DNA of 64,000 nt, taken from contig NC_058341.1 in the NCBI RefSeq assembly GCF_905475395.1, positions 36,471,501 through 36,535,500 of the forward strand. The letters run 5' to 3'. Both the position numbers and the translations under genes were made by a program. Position 1 is the stretch's first letter, and the number at the start of each line of letters is the position of its first letter. The notes beneath the pieces are model-generated. The model saw nothing but the letters and a program-made list of their open reading frames with translations. It did not search any database and had not been told where the DNA came from. This DNA is from Chrysoperla carnea. Lineage: Eukaryota; Arthropoda; Insecta; Neuroptera; Chrysopidae. Below are positions 34,254 through 46,265 of this stretch, in pieces.

Positions 34254-34844
34254 TCCCACACCCACACCCACACCCACACCCACACAAACACAAACACCCA
34301 CACCCACACCCACACCCACACCCACACCCACACCCACACCCACACCCACACCCACACCCACACCCACACCCACACCCACACCCACACCCACACCCACACC
34401 CACACCCACACCCACACCCACACCCACACCCACACCCACACCCACACCCACACCCACACCCACTCCCACTCCCACTCCCACTCCCACTCCCACTCCCACT
34501 CCCACTCCCACTCCCACTCCCCCTCCCACTCCCACTCTCGCTCCCATACCCACACCCACTCCCGCCAGGCGCACGGGTATGTTAATAAACATACACAATA
34601 TAAACAGTCCCACACCCACACCCACACCCACACCCACACCCACACCCACACCCACACCCACACCCACACCCACACCCACACCCACACCCACACCCACACC
34701 CACACCCACTCCCACTCCCACTCCCACTCCCACTCCCACTCCCACTCCCACTCCCACTCCCACTCCCACTCCCACTCCCCCTCCCACTCCCATACCCACA
34801 CCCACACTCACACCCACACCCACACCCACACCCACACCCACACT
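34254..34844. repeat. Hexamer microsatellite (ACACCC)n/(CCCACT)n, duplicated
   Basis: Two long arrays of ACACCC followed by CCCACT hexamers (about 34254-34560 and 34608-34844). Each is preceded by the same 50-bp Helitron segment ('ccaggcgcacgggtatgtta', at 34211 and 34565), so a 354-bp unit is tandemly duplicated. Being hexamers, they leave all reading frames open and create spurious long ORFs on both strands. Confidence 0.9.
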
Positions 34845-34985
34845 CAACTCAACCCAACCCAACCCAACCCAACCCAACCCAACCTAACCCAACCTAACCC
34901 AGCCTAACCCAGCCTAACCCAACCTAACCCAACCTAACCCAACCTAACCCAACCTAACCCAACCCAACCCAACCCAACCCAACCA
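34845..34985. repeat. Telomere-like pentamer array (AACCC/AACCT)n
   Basis: About 28 pentamers of AACCC and AACCT, often alternating. The complement is TTGGG/TTAGG, the latter being the ancestral insect telomere unit. The array lies inside the Helitron, directly after the hexamer arrays, so it is interstitial and not a chromosome end. Confidence 0.85.
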
Positions 34986-35528
34986 AAAATTACAAAAATT
35001 GTGTTTTTTTGAATTTTTTATGATTTTTTCGATTTTTACAAATTGCAAAAAGTGTAAAAAAAGTTTTTGTTTCCGATTTCGATAAAACTAAGTTTATAAG
35101 GTAATTTTGACCCGAAAATTACAAAAATCGTGTTTATTTGACCATTAAATGAGTAATTTTCGAGATATTTTATGAAACTGACTGTAGAGCCAACATTTTC
35201 ATTCCGTTCAGTCTCTGAAATTATTCCGCTTTGAATGTAATTATTCCGAAATTGTCCTTTTCATTTCAATTACGATTCATTACTGTTTCGGACACACAGT
35301 AATAAGTTGGACAAAGACCCAAGATATTTGTTATTCATTTTATTACATTAGTTTTTTAAGAAACTGTCCGAAACCAAAGGTAATCAATTTTTAAAATGAA
35401 AATGATTTTTTTTCTAAACCATCCCTGAACTATAGTGAACAAAACAAAAATAAATTTTGAAAATCGGTCCAGCCGTTTTTGAGTTTTAGCGAGACTAACG
35501 CACAGCAATATATTTTTATAAATACAGA

Positions 35529-37909
35529 TTATTTTTATGTTATATTCTTAAAATACACGCCTCCATCATTTAAAAGGTAAAATTTTTTTGGGCGATTTGT
35601 TTCTCCCATAAAGTGATAACATCTTTTGGATAAAATGTCTCTCATTTAGGTGGGAACATCACACACCCGTAGCCAGACCTTACTAGTAGTACGGGCAAAA
35701 AGTAACAAAAGACGTGCAGGATAAATTTTTAAAAAAATATATTTATTATATTAAAATCTAAGGTGTCTAAAATAGCAGACATTTTTGGGAGAATTTTCAG
35801 TGGATTTTTTATATTTTGGAACTGAGCATTTTAACTGCAACTTTTTAGACAATGTATAATAGAATATTTTAATTTTTAAACTTTTTCGCTCACATACCGC
35901 ACGAACTAATAAATAATAGTTTTAAAAAACTAAAAAAACACGCTATTTTTTACGATAAAATGATTTCAGTTCAGCTAGTTACAGAAGCGTTTTTTTTAGT
36001 TTTTTTTATTAAGCATATTATTTATTTTGTGTTTTTAAGTTTTTTAGACTATTATTTATTTATCAAAAATTCAGTATAAATATGGTGGGAGCTCAAATAA
36101 ATATATACATTTTCAGATATGGAAATCGTTATTCCTGAAAATCGAGATCAGGATTATTAAATAAAATTATTAAATTATTGATTGTCATCGGTCCTTGATA
36201 AGTATGCCAATTTTCGAGTTAATACGACGTCTTAAAGAAGGTCAAGATCATGTTCAAAGTTTCCGTTACTTACTAGCATACGTGGCTATAGGCCTGGAAA
36301 ATCTTATTAAAGTCTAGCTGTCTTGCTCTTGTTAAAGACACTTACATTTTAGACCTTCATATATTATCTTAGTAATTTTCATTTTAGTATATTTATTTAT
36401 CCGACCAAGCCCACACAAATTTTTTTATTAGCAATTAAAAGCCGAATTATCATAATTTTATTTGTTTAGGAAATAACTCATAACATGTTTCATAAATTCA
36501 ATGCATTTAATATTTAAATATAAATGGTATTTGCATAAACAAACTTCTAAAATATGTGTTAATAGCGAAACTTGTTCCTGAAAAGATACGATATACCGAT
36601 CGCCTTTTAAATGGTTTGATTTGTATATGTAGTATCGGGACTGTAGTCGAGTGTAGTCAAAACTCAACGTATCCCATATAATTTGTTCAGGAAAATATAA
36701 TAGCGTTTATCATCCACTTCGTAGAGAAGGTAAATTAATTGGATTAGAATAAATTTTATTATTGAAGCTATTTTAAAATTTTACAACTTAAGATAATTGC
36801 AAAAAATCGGGAAGATTTGCCTTCGATTTACATAAACATATACTTGTTTTATGAAAAATTTTTACCCAGAAAATTAAAAATCGGATCCAATTGATGATTG
36901 GATGAACATTTACAGAGATATTTACTGAAACTTTATACAAGGGGTGATATAACGGAGCAATTTCTTCCGTGGATAATTCACAAACTTATCCATCGTTCAA
37001 TAAATCAACAAATTAGCGTCTCTTTAGATTATTTAGCGTAATTAGAACCCAAAAAACATTTAAACATCCAGTTTTTTGGTTCAAAATTACATTATATGTA
37101 TACAAAGTCTCATCAAATTTCGAAATCAAAATATTTTTATGATTTTATTTGGATACCTACACCTTAAGAAATCGGCAAAACATCTGGAAAAATTTGTTTT
37201 TTTGTCGATTTGAATAAAAATCATTTTCTAGAGTAATTTTGGAATAATATAGGTAAAATTCTGTCGATATCTCAGAAAAATACATCCTGATGATGTATGG
37301 ATGGTTATGAAATGATTTAAAAGACGATCGGTATAATGTTTGAATACATTCACATTATATTTTAAATAGACAAATTGCATCACAGTACAGTTATGTTTAC
37401 TGGAATTGCCTAAACTTTGCTACTAAATTTATATGAGTCTACTAACTAGTGTTAATTTATATATCTTGCACTAATAATTATATTTCCGTTTACATATATT
37501 GGTAGAAAGTTTTCCTTATAATTCATTTACTAGAAGATTGAGATTCTATCTGTACTGGCACATCAACACAAAGCGAAAGATCGTTGAGCTAGGACCGTGA
37601 AAAATTTCCATGTGGGCTTGATTAACATTGTAAGTGAGCACCGAGGAAATATTTTTGGTAATTTAACTCCTAAGAGTGTGGAAAGAGGGATGAAAGATTG
37701 TATGAAAATCCACCATAAACTCAAAAATTACTCAAACGATTAAAAAAATGACTTCATCTGCGGAAAGCTACATTACCAATGAGTAAATTTCGAAAAAAAA
37801 GATCCGCAGCCAAAAATTAAAACTCATGAAATTGTAAACAAAAGGGGGAGGACTAAATAAGAGCAAGGGAAGTGAAATCTATAACACTGTGGTCTAAGTT
37901 AATTAAATA
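35529..37909. other. No gene; repeat scraps
   Basis: Contains the foldback candidate at 35907-36062 and, near 36170-36300, a fragment sharing 'attgtcatcggtccttgataag' with 10600. There is no supported ORF. Confidence 0.4.
35907..36062. repeat. Imperfect foldback repeat
   Basis: Left arm 'taataaataatagttttaaaaaactaaaaaaacac' pairs with right arm 'gtgtttttaagttttttagactattatttatt' over about 33 bp. The arms are of low complexity, so this could be an old MITE or chance in AT-rich DNA. Confidence 0.35.
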
Positions 37910-38352
37910 ATAAGTGAAAACAAACAAATAACTGAGTTAATTGTTGAAATACCCTGTATAGAAAGTGTTGAATACCAGTGCTTGCATTATTTTTTTTATA
38001 TGTTAGAAGAGTTTAAAAAATCAATACAATTATTATTTATTTAAAAAAATTTTCGAAAGTATTATCTATAATTTTTTTCCTTTTACGATAACGTTTCACA
38101 AGATCTAGTTGACATTTAAACATTTATTTTTAAACATTTTTTACATTTAAACTTTTGTTCTATCTCTAACGATTTACAAGATGGGTTCTACAAACCCAAG
38201 ACCCAATTGACCTATGTTGTTCATTTACGAAATTAGAAAAATTTCAGCTTGATATCTTTTGACGTACAGACAGACAAACAGACAAACCGAGATACAAGCG
38301 GACTGTCGGAAATGGACTAATTAGGTGATTTTTTTTCTTAGGACTAAACTTC
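37910..38352 (+). repeat. Dispersed repeat family A, copy 4
   Basis: 'aagtgaaaacaaacaaataa', 'ttaattgttgaaataccctg', 'tctatctctaacgatttaca', 'agatgggttctacaaaccca', 'gacagacaaacagacaaacc' and 'ggactaattaggtgattttt' occur in family order. The terminal palindrome is missing. Confidence 0.6.
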
Positions 38353-39457
38353 ATTCAAACCATCATTCTTATCGCGTAGAAATTAAAAGAGGACTAATTT
38401 TAACACTTTCAAATAATTATTCAAAATATATTATCCAATATCAAAGCCCATTTTTCTATTTATTTATAAAAATTGTCTATAACAATAGGTAATATTCATG
38501 AAATTTGGTTCCAAAATTTTTTTTCTGTAACTTTATTGACTGGACATTACAACTAAACCATTATTTTAGTAATTAATTACTTTTTAATTACTAAAAATTA
38601 ATTAATAAAAGTACAAATTCAGTGAGAAAAATTCAAAATTTCTAAAACGAGAAATTCAAACTTTTAAACGGACGTGACGACATCATAGTACTGGCTTGTC
38701 AAATTTGTTGACATACTGTATGATATTAATTACTTACATTTTGTAGGGTATTACATTGATTTCTATCATTCTACGGCTTTTTATTAGATAATTTAATGAT
38801 AACGAGTGTAAATTCTGTGTTGTAAATTTTGTAAATAAGTGTAAATTATAAATTGAACTGTCACCAATTGACAGATCACGTACTTATACGTCATCAACAA
38901 AGAGCGCCAAAAAACTGCGTTTAAATATCTCAAAATTGTAATGTATTTTAAATATTTTTTTACACTTAAATACGGCATTTTTAAGCAGTATTAATATTTT
39001 TTACTTTTTTATAACGGTGTAAACAATTAATTAAAAATATAGAAAAAAATGCATGAATAATCCCTATTTTCGGTACCACATTATAGCCAAGATCCTGTTT
39101 GATTAATATCCATCAGCAACGAATAAAAGCTTGGGGCCCTGATTATATGTGCATAGAAGTCAAAAAGACAATTAAAATCATCAGTATATTAGTCTAATTA
39201 ATGTGAATAATTAATTATATATATATATGAATATAATTTTAATTAATAAACTCATAAAACCGTATCCATATTCATATAATAATAATAATAAAATAACAAT
39301 GTTGTTATTAGTTATTGTAATTAGCTCATGAATGATATAGATTTTCAGTATTATAATTATTAATTTTTCATGATTTTCCTTGATAATATTTATATTATTA
39401 TAATCGAAAAAAATTTTAATTGTTTTCAAAAGCATGCATACAGTTTGTAAAAAAAGA
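38353..39457. other. No gene seen
   Basis: AT-rich. Small ORFs near 38793 (61 codons) and 39211 (97 codons, almost all Ile/Leu/Asn from AT-rich DNA) are not credible genes. Confidence 0.45.
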
Positions 39458-39568
39458 AGTGAAAACAGACAATTGACTGACTTAATTGTTGAAATACCAT
39501 GCATAGATAGTGTTGATTACTCTATCACATTATATACTGATATTCCCATATAATACATACTATACAAT
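39458..39568 (+). repeat. Dispersed repeat family A, copy 5 (5' fragment)
   Basis: 'aagtgaaaacagacaattga', 'ttaattgttgaaataccatg', 'gtgttgattactctatcaca' and 'cccatataatacatactata' match the start of copies 1 and 3, then the match is lost. Confidence 0.6.
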
Positions 39569-42500
39569 TTAAGTAAATGTTAAGTGTTTGTCAAATAATT
39601 GAAAGCTATTATACATGTATAACGTATACGTAATTCAAGTTGCCCATTTATTAATTTTGTAAGCCAACTTTAACATTAATCGTTCGATTGAATTAACAAT
39701 TTATTGTTTATTAACAAACAAAAACATTTGCGCCACTAACTCATGGGTTACTAATGAGTAATAGCAAAAGGAAAACATGATCTACTGTTTAATTGTTTTT
39801 AATTGATAAGATTTCTCTTTACAGTGTTTTCAAAAGCGCACACTTTTCTACCCCATCCTATACTTACTTGACTTTTCATCCTAAAATGATAAATTTATAA
39901 TAAAATGGTTTGTGCTTATCTAAGAAATGGTTATAATTCAATCACCATGAAACTTTCAAAAAAATAAGATGTTTCTACTCCGTTTTTTTGAGGAAATGAA
40001 ACTGTAAAACGAAACATATATTATAAATTGACAAACAAATAATTACAAAAACGTAATTTATCATAAATTTTTCAAAATTCCTTTAAAATACACTTTGAGA
40101 AAAACTTTAAATAGCAATTAAAATTAAACTCTCATCATAAATTTTGTACTATAAAGTATCTTTACTTAATTATTTCTTTGATTAACCACGGTAAACCGTA
40201 CACATATAGAACTTATTTCAAATTAGGCAATCAGTGTGTAATTCAGCAGAATATTTTGTTTTTAATACTTTGTTTTCCTTGTTTGTGAATTTTATTTATT
40301 ATAAATTAGTCTGGAGACTAAAGGGATATTTCCATGCTGTTTTAATATACTTAATTTTGTTCATTCCAGTTTCAGATATATATTAATATTTACTTGTTAT
40401 AAGAGTATCAACAGGCAAGTAAACGCGTTTCCTTTAACTCAGAATTTTGTTTCTTTTTGGTCCTGTGTAGCAGATAAGGCCTTACCCAGCCATAGGGCCC
40501 ATTCCCCCAAATACAGCTTAAGTCCTTGTAGATTTCATTCCAATGAGATGGTGTCCAGATAGCGAGAGAAATTTTTTCAAAGGAATCTTGATGTTATTCA
40601 TAAGAGATGCTGCAACATTGTCAGAAGGATTTGAACCATATCTTGTCAGATTCGCTCATACAGTGCTTCAAAGTTATTTTGATAAGTCGCCTTTAAAATG
40701 CTAACGTATTAATCGCTCCATTGTGAATGAATAAATGACAGGAAAATATGCTGGGCGAAAAGAAAGCACATCAATACAAAACAAAATTGAGACATAATAC
40801 AAAAGAAAAAACACCATTAACTTAAAATTATGAGAAATTGTTCTTAAAAATGTTAAGAAGTCACAAATAAAATTTTAAAAAGATTGTCTGATAATTATGC
40901 AAATTTTTAAGAAAATAAGTTACCGTAAATTAACATTTGTTTTTATGGGAATTAATTTAATTACGTTTTTCTTGCAGTTTTTCCTTTAAGAACAATATCT
41001 CAAAGCTTGAAGTTAATGATGTGTTTTTTCTGTAGCGCCACAACAATCTTAATTTATGAATTTTTTCCAATTTTGGATGTCCATATTAATATATTCGAAT
41101 TGGGCTTCTTAATTCACTGGCCATTTTACTTTGAATTATTAAATTCATTTCCTCAATATTTGACTAAACCATCACACTCAATATGCCATCTATAAAATCG
41201 ATAAAAAAATGAACATATATACCTCATTATTATAAAACCATTTACTAATTTTTTCTACACTTTATTTTAAATTGACCTTAATTCGTCCATTAATCTAACG
41301 TTACTATAAACTAATGGTTTTGTATATGATATGGATGATGTCACAAGCATAAACAATTTAGACAAGTAAACATTTGGCTAGGAAGAAATTTAGTAATTGT
41401 TTAAACAAATACAAATTTGACTGGAAATACAAAAAAACTTTTAATTGCCAGATTGGAATTGAAAAGCTCGAAAACTGACTTCGGCAGTTTTTCAATTATA
41501 ATTCGGGTGGTAGATGTCCTATAATGATCCTTCTAAAAAATGTAATTTATAGCCAAACTATTCGAGATATGTACTCGTATAACAACGAAATATCTTTGGT
41601 TTCTCTATTCAAATGTTGCAATATTTCAATGTTTTTTTACCGATATTGTAAGAATAGTGGCCCCATTGCGTTTTTTACCAAACAGTTCACGTAAAAAATT
41701 AATTGTTCTTTTACATTGTATATCTACGATTAGGATGAACACAAAAATCACTGGTAAAATCATCTAAATCAACACATTCAAGACCCGCCATGTGGTGGAG
41801 AATCCTTTTACCTATTACAATTTTACACACAAAATAGGGATCATTTTAAACAATATAAAGGGGATCATTTTACCCGTATATTTAAATATCTTCCTAAAAT
41901 TGACCTTAAAATTCATTATACGCCTATCAAAATGTATAATAATAATTATTAAAAAGTCAAGAGAAGCCAAAAGTAAAACAACTAGCTGGCGAAAGCTATA
42001 AAAAAAAAATTTAGCTACGAAACACCAAATAGCTTTTACGTCGCCATAAATATTTGTTCAACAATTAATTTGACACGTGGAAGCTATCTATCGATAAATA
42101 TACTAGATGGCTTTAATGCTTCACTTAAATCAACGAGGGATCATTTTAATTTGAAGGAGCATTATGTAGCACCTACCCTAAATGGTTAGTAAACAAGAAC
42201 TAAGAAACCGACTATTTTTTGGAAATTTTCCTTCTGTTTCCTCTATAGGATCCAGGTGGCAGTCGGCATAGTTCCCAACAAAAATTATTATACTACTCAT
42301 AAAATCGTTTCCCCTAATTCACACTAAGTCGCTTTTTTTATATCACATTTTCCTCTTTTATCATTTTTATTTTGCCAATATTTGTCTCCCTTCTGCTTTT
42401 CATAGTTTGTAAAACAAGAAAAATTAAAAATAATGTTCAAATTACCGAATAAAAGCGGATAAAAACCCTCATTGATTTAATTATTATCGGCATTTACATA

Positions 42501-43579
42501 AATGTCTAGTCTCTTAGCTAATGAGTAAATTATTCAAAATGCCTGCTATGTATAAAATTGAAAAAGCAGCACAGCACCTATAGAGAAAAATAACAAATTT
42601 ATATATAGTTAGTAAAACAATAAAAATATTTTCCCGACAAACAAATGATTTTTCATAGTGAATGAACAAAAAGCAAAAAAAAAAGAATATGTATATTTCC
42701 CGCCTCTTTTGACTACCCTTAATACTAATTTTAATGGTTAGTTGGAATTAAACTAAGGATATATAATAAAGGCGTTAAGGAGAATAATATTAGCAGGCAA
42801 TGAACGTTGAAACAAAGGTTTTAGTGGCCTATGTGATTCACATAAAATGAAATTAAATCACTTGTACTTTGATATAATAACATGGTTTATATGTACCTAC
42901 TCATACATATTGTTAAATTTCTGCTAGAAATTTCTTATCTTCACCTTGAAAAGCGAAGCCAAAAATTGGATGTTATCTTTATGTTTTGAAATGTGTACAA
43001 CGCTATTTGCCTCTCACAAAAGTAATTCGATCAATTACAATTTTAACAGGTGATTGGATGGGGTTTTATGAGAATAATCGGACAAATCTCAGCGTTACAA
43101 ATAATATCTAGAAGGGAGGGTGTAGTATATACTCAAAATTTTGAATGTCTACTATGACTTTAGTCCGTTTTGATCAAATAGATGCTGAAGGTATGTGATA
43201 TTCGCACAAAACTTAATGCGTACAAAACTTAATTTATAAAAAAGAGGGAGTGTAATAATACTTGATTTTTATGGGTCAGTTTTTATAACAATATAATAAG
43301 TAGCCAAATAAAATTTTTTTGTAGTAATTTTGCATTTAGCGGCTCCTTCCACTATGTCAAAACGCATTCTTTGTTCAAGTAGAGTTTTACTGGATGAATT
43401 TGATTTTGAGGAATGTATTTTTTATTAATTGATTATAAAAAGAGTAGGATAATTATCACGTAAATTAAGCCTCATATCCAAATTTGGTAAAGAAAATTTT
43501 CTTCTTTCATAATTTTCTTCAGTCAATAATAGAACAACCTGTATAATAAGAGTGTTTCCTTAATGCCAGTCTAATATAA
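39569..43579. other. 4 kb without a recognisable gene
   Basis: AT-rich, ORFs of 62-69 codons only. The GC-richer patch near 40450-40680 translates with stops in every frame I tried. There is no RNA-gene-like fold that I could support. Confidence 0.4.
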
Positions 43580-43834
43580 AATAAATAATTAAAAAAAATT
43601 GAAAGCCCAGCTGTCTTAAATAAAATCTGTAAAGAAAGAAACAAGTCCCGTAGTTTACATACCGACTTTAATAGTCGGGGCCCATTAAAATCTAGACTGA
43701 CTCAAATCTTTCCATTAATGGCCCCCGACTGTTAAAGTCGCTATAGAAACTACTGAAATTGTTCCTTTCTTTTTATTTTATATTCTATTTTATTTAAGGC
43801 AGTGGGGTTTTTAATTTTTTTAATTATTTATTTT
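43580..43834. mobile_element. Palindromic MITE, family C copy 3 (most complete)
   Basis: Both outer ends are present. 'aataaataattaaaaaaaatt' at the left mirrors 'aatttttttaattatttatttt' at the right, with inner arms 'aaagaaagaaacaagtcc', 'ccgactttaatagtcggggc' and 'ggcccccgactgttaaagtc'. The right arm has decayed more than the left. Non-coding, 255 bp. Confidence 0.7.
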
Positions 43835-44516
43835 GTTGAATATTTGAATTACTTTAATTTGTAATTAAATTTAAATTCACTTAAATTCCACAATTCCTTG
43901 GAAACGAAATATGTGAATTTCTCAATTAAAAATTAGAAAATCCAAATTTTTATAAATTATTAAACTATAATTCAATATCAAATCTAATATTTAATCTCTA
44001 TTTAATAAATCAAATGGAAATATTTATAATATGCAAAGTTGTAGAAAATAAATATTACTAAGCCAGAAAGTTTTTGATTTAGTCTCCGAAGGTTGTATTC
44101 ACCACGGCTTGTTTGTTATACATATTATGTATATGTGTAGTAGAGTTACCTAGTTGTTAAATAATAATAGACCGCAGTTTTTCATTCATTTGTTTTCCAA
44201 ACCTGCATTTCCTGGTTTAAAGAAAAACAAATGTATCAACTGTATAAATGTTTTTTTTTTAAACAATTCGAAAATTATCTATTGATTTTGAATATGCGAT
44301 AATTTTTTATTAAGGGAAGTAAAGCATAAACTGAAATAAATTTTCTAAGCAAGAAAAATGAAACTTAAAAATTGAAATTGAGATTTGTGCTTCACATAAA
44401 ATAGAAAATCTGTATTTTTAATTTGGTAAGAATTAATATACATATATATTTAACTCAGAATAAGGAAGTGGAACCAATGTTGGCACGGTTTCTTTGATGA
44501 ACCACATTTAAAAAAA
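43835..44516. other. No gene seen
   Basis: AT-rich, featureless to me. Confidence 0.45.
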
Positions 44517-44712
44517 ATTCATTTACGAACTCAATCTCACTTTTTACGTCTTGAGCACGCTACAAAAATTTCAGTTCGATATCTCTTGTTTTGAGTTATC
44601 GTGTGACGGACAGAAAAACGAACGGATAAACAAACGGCAGACGAACAAACCCAAAATTTAGTTTGTGGCATGGATATTTCTAAGCATTACAAACTTGGGA
44701 CTAAACTATCCC
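44517..44712 (+). repeat. Dispersed repeat family A, copy 6 (middle fragment)
   Basis: 'aaaattcatttacgaactc', 'ctttttacgtcttgagcacg', 'ctacaaaaatttcagttcga', a 'gacggacagaaaaacgaacg' tract and 'agcattacaaacttgggact' follow the family order. Confidence 0.55.
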
Positions 44713-45915
44713 TTAAATATACTGGTTCGTAACTCCTTAGCTATTGAGTAAAAAAAAGTTAAAGACGATTTCTCGGCATAAAAATTACACAAGCAAAAAG
44801 TTTTATGTCTAGAACACGCTGTGAAAATTTCAACAAGCTATCTCTTTTTCGCCAGGCGCACTGGCGGGCTAATAAAAAAGTACTAGAGTTGAGTTATTTT
44901 AGCGAAGCTAACTTTTTATACTTTAAAGTGTGTTTTCAAACCTAATAGTATAATTTAATTGATTCGAATTTATATTTTTGCTAAATAAAAGTTATTTTAA
45001 ATCAGACTTAAATTTTCTCGAACCACTTAAATGATACTGTGTGCTTTAAAAACGTACTTTGTTTTTTTAAATGTTGGCTTCGATAATACAATTCAAGTAT
45101 AGTAAGGTGTTTTTATTATCCTGTACCAAAAACTTTTCAAACTGAGACTAAATTAATTACAACAGAGTATAAAAACATTAAAATAAATTTGGGAGTTATA
45201 AAACTTAATGCAGCCAAGACAGACAGCCAAGTAAAGCTCATCTTTTTTGCCGGAAGATAAAAAAATATAAATCAACGAATATTATAACTATTTATTTTTA
45301 TCAGTTTAAAATCAAATACGCAACCAAAAATGAGTGCAATGAACTCTAAAAAGGTAAAAAAAAAATTATCAACCACCTTTCCACTCTCTAACCCTACACC
45401 TGTTATAACTGAACTTAATCTAAGAAAAAAATTATGTGGTATAAAGTAATTTTAATTAAAATTAGTCGGTAAACAATATTTATTTCATCATTAAACCCTC
45501 ACAAACATTAATGAAGATAGAAGAAACTCGAAGAATTTCAATTAGGTAAAACTGTTGACTCACATACAAACTAAAATTAATTTTTCAAAAAGGTCAAACA
45601 CAAATGGACCTACCGCAATCAGGTTTGCATATCAAAATTTTATCAAGTTGATTAATTAATACAATTTGAGCAGATGGTAATAAAACCTCTTAAAATGATT
45701 TTAATTTACAGCATTACAGCTCTTACAATTATAGGCTCAAGGGGTTTTATAGCCCTAGAAGGAGGCCGAGATTTAAAACTGGAGGAAATCTTTGGAAAAA
45801 TTATAGAACCTATTTCTATATTTTAGGGATAATCTAAGTAATAAATAATAAATTACTTATTCAAAGATAATCATGACAACTGCCTTTACGCCCCATTTTT
45901 CTATCCTGTATACAT
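44713..45915. other. No gene seen
   Basis: AT-rich. I saw no ORF or RNA signal. Confidence 0.45.
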
Positions 45916-46265
45916 GAAATATGTATCAAGGTACAAGTAATGTTAGTCCCAAGTTTGTAACGCTTAAAAACATTGATGATACGAAAACAATTTTGGTGTA
46001 GGTGCTCATAAAATCATCTAATTAGTCCATTTCCGGTTTTTCGTCCGTCCGTCTATCCGTCAACACGATAACTCAAAAACGTAAAGAGATATCAAATTAA
46101 AATTTTTAGCGCTCTCAAAACGTAAAAAATGAGTTTTTGTGCGTAAATGAGGAACATAGGTAACTTGGATCCGTTTGTAAAACGTTAGAGATAGTACAAA
46201 AGTTTAAGTAAAAAATGTTCCTTATAAAAAACAAACAACTTTTGTTTGAAACATTTTTTCGTAAA
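45916..46265 (-). repeat. Dispersed repeat family A, copy 7 (inverted)
   Basis: Reverse-orientation match: 'gtcccaagtttgtaacgctt', 'ataaaatcatctaattagtc', 'cgtccgtccgtctatccgtc', 'gtaaaacgttagagatagta', 'ccttataaaaaacaaacaac' and 'gaaacattttttcgtaaaca'. Confidence 0.6.

Larger units (their letters stand above)
33775..35528 (-). mobile_element. Helitron derivative with both termini
   Basis: On the minus strand the element starts TCTGTATTTATAAAAATATA at 35528 and ends ...GGGTCAGCTAG at 33775, flanked by A on the left and T on the right, the A|T insertion site of Helitrons. The sequence 11 nt before the CTAG end is a hairpin. Inside are, in order, an AT-rich 5' part with 'cgctaaaactcaaaaacgg', a pentamer array, hexamer arrays, and the last roughly 70 codons of a Rep/Helicase. 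At 1,754 bp it is far too short for an autonomous Helitron. The Rep domain and most helicase motifs are gone. Confidence 0.82.

Noticed and set aside
34182-34907. Long ORFs on both strands (up to 285 codons) over the hexamer arrays
   Set aside because: They translate as pure dipeptide repeats (Gly-Val, Thr-Pro, His-Thr, Trp-Val) because the repeat unit is six bases and no stop can occur. Only the Helitron helicase tail at 34020-34235 is real coding ancestry.
34254-34985. CRISPR-like array
   Set aside because: The repeats are simple hexamers and pentamers with no unique spacers, in a eukaryotic context.
39211-39504. 97-codon minus-strand ORF
   Set aside because: Its composition is almost only Ile, Asn, Leu and Tyr, as expected of AT-rich DNA, and it overlaps a family A repeat fragment.
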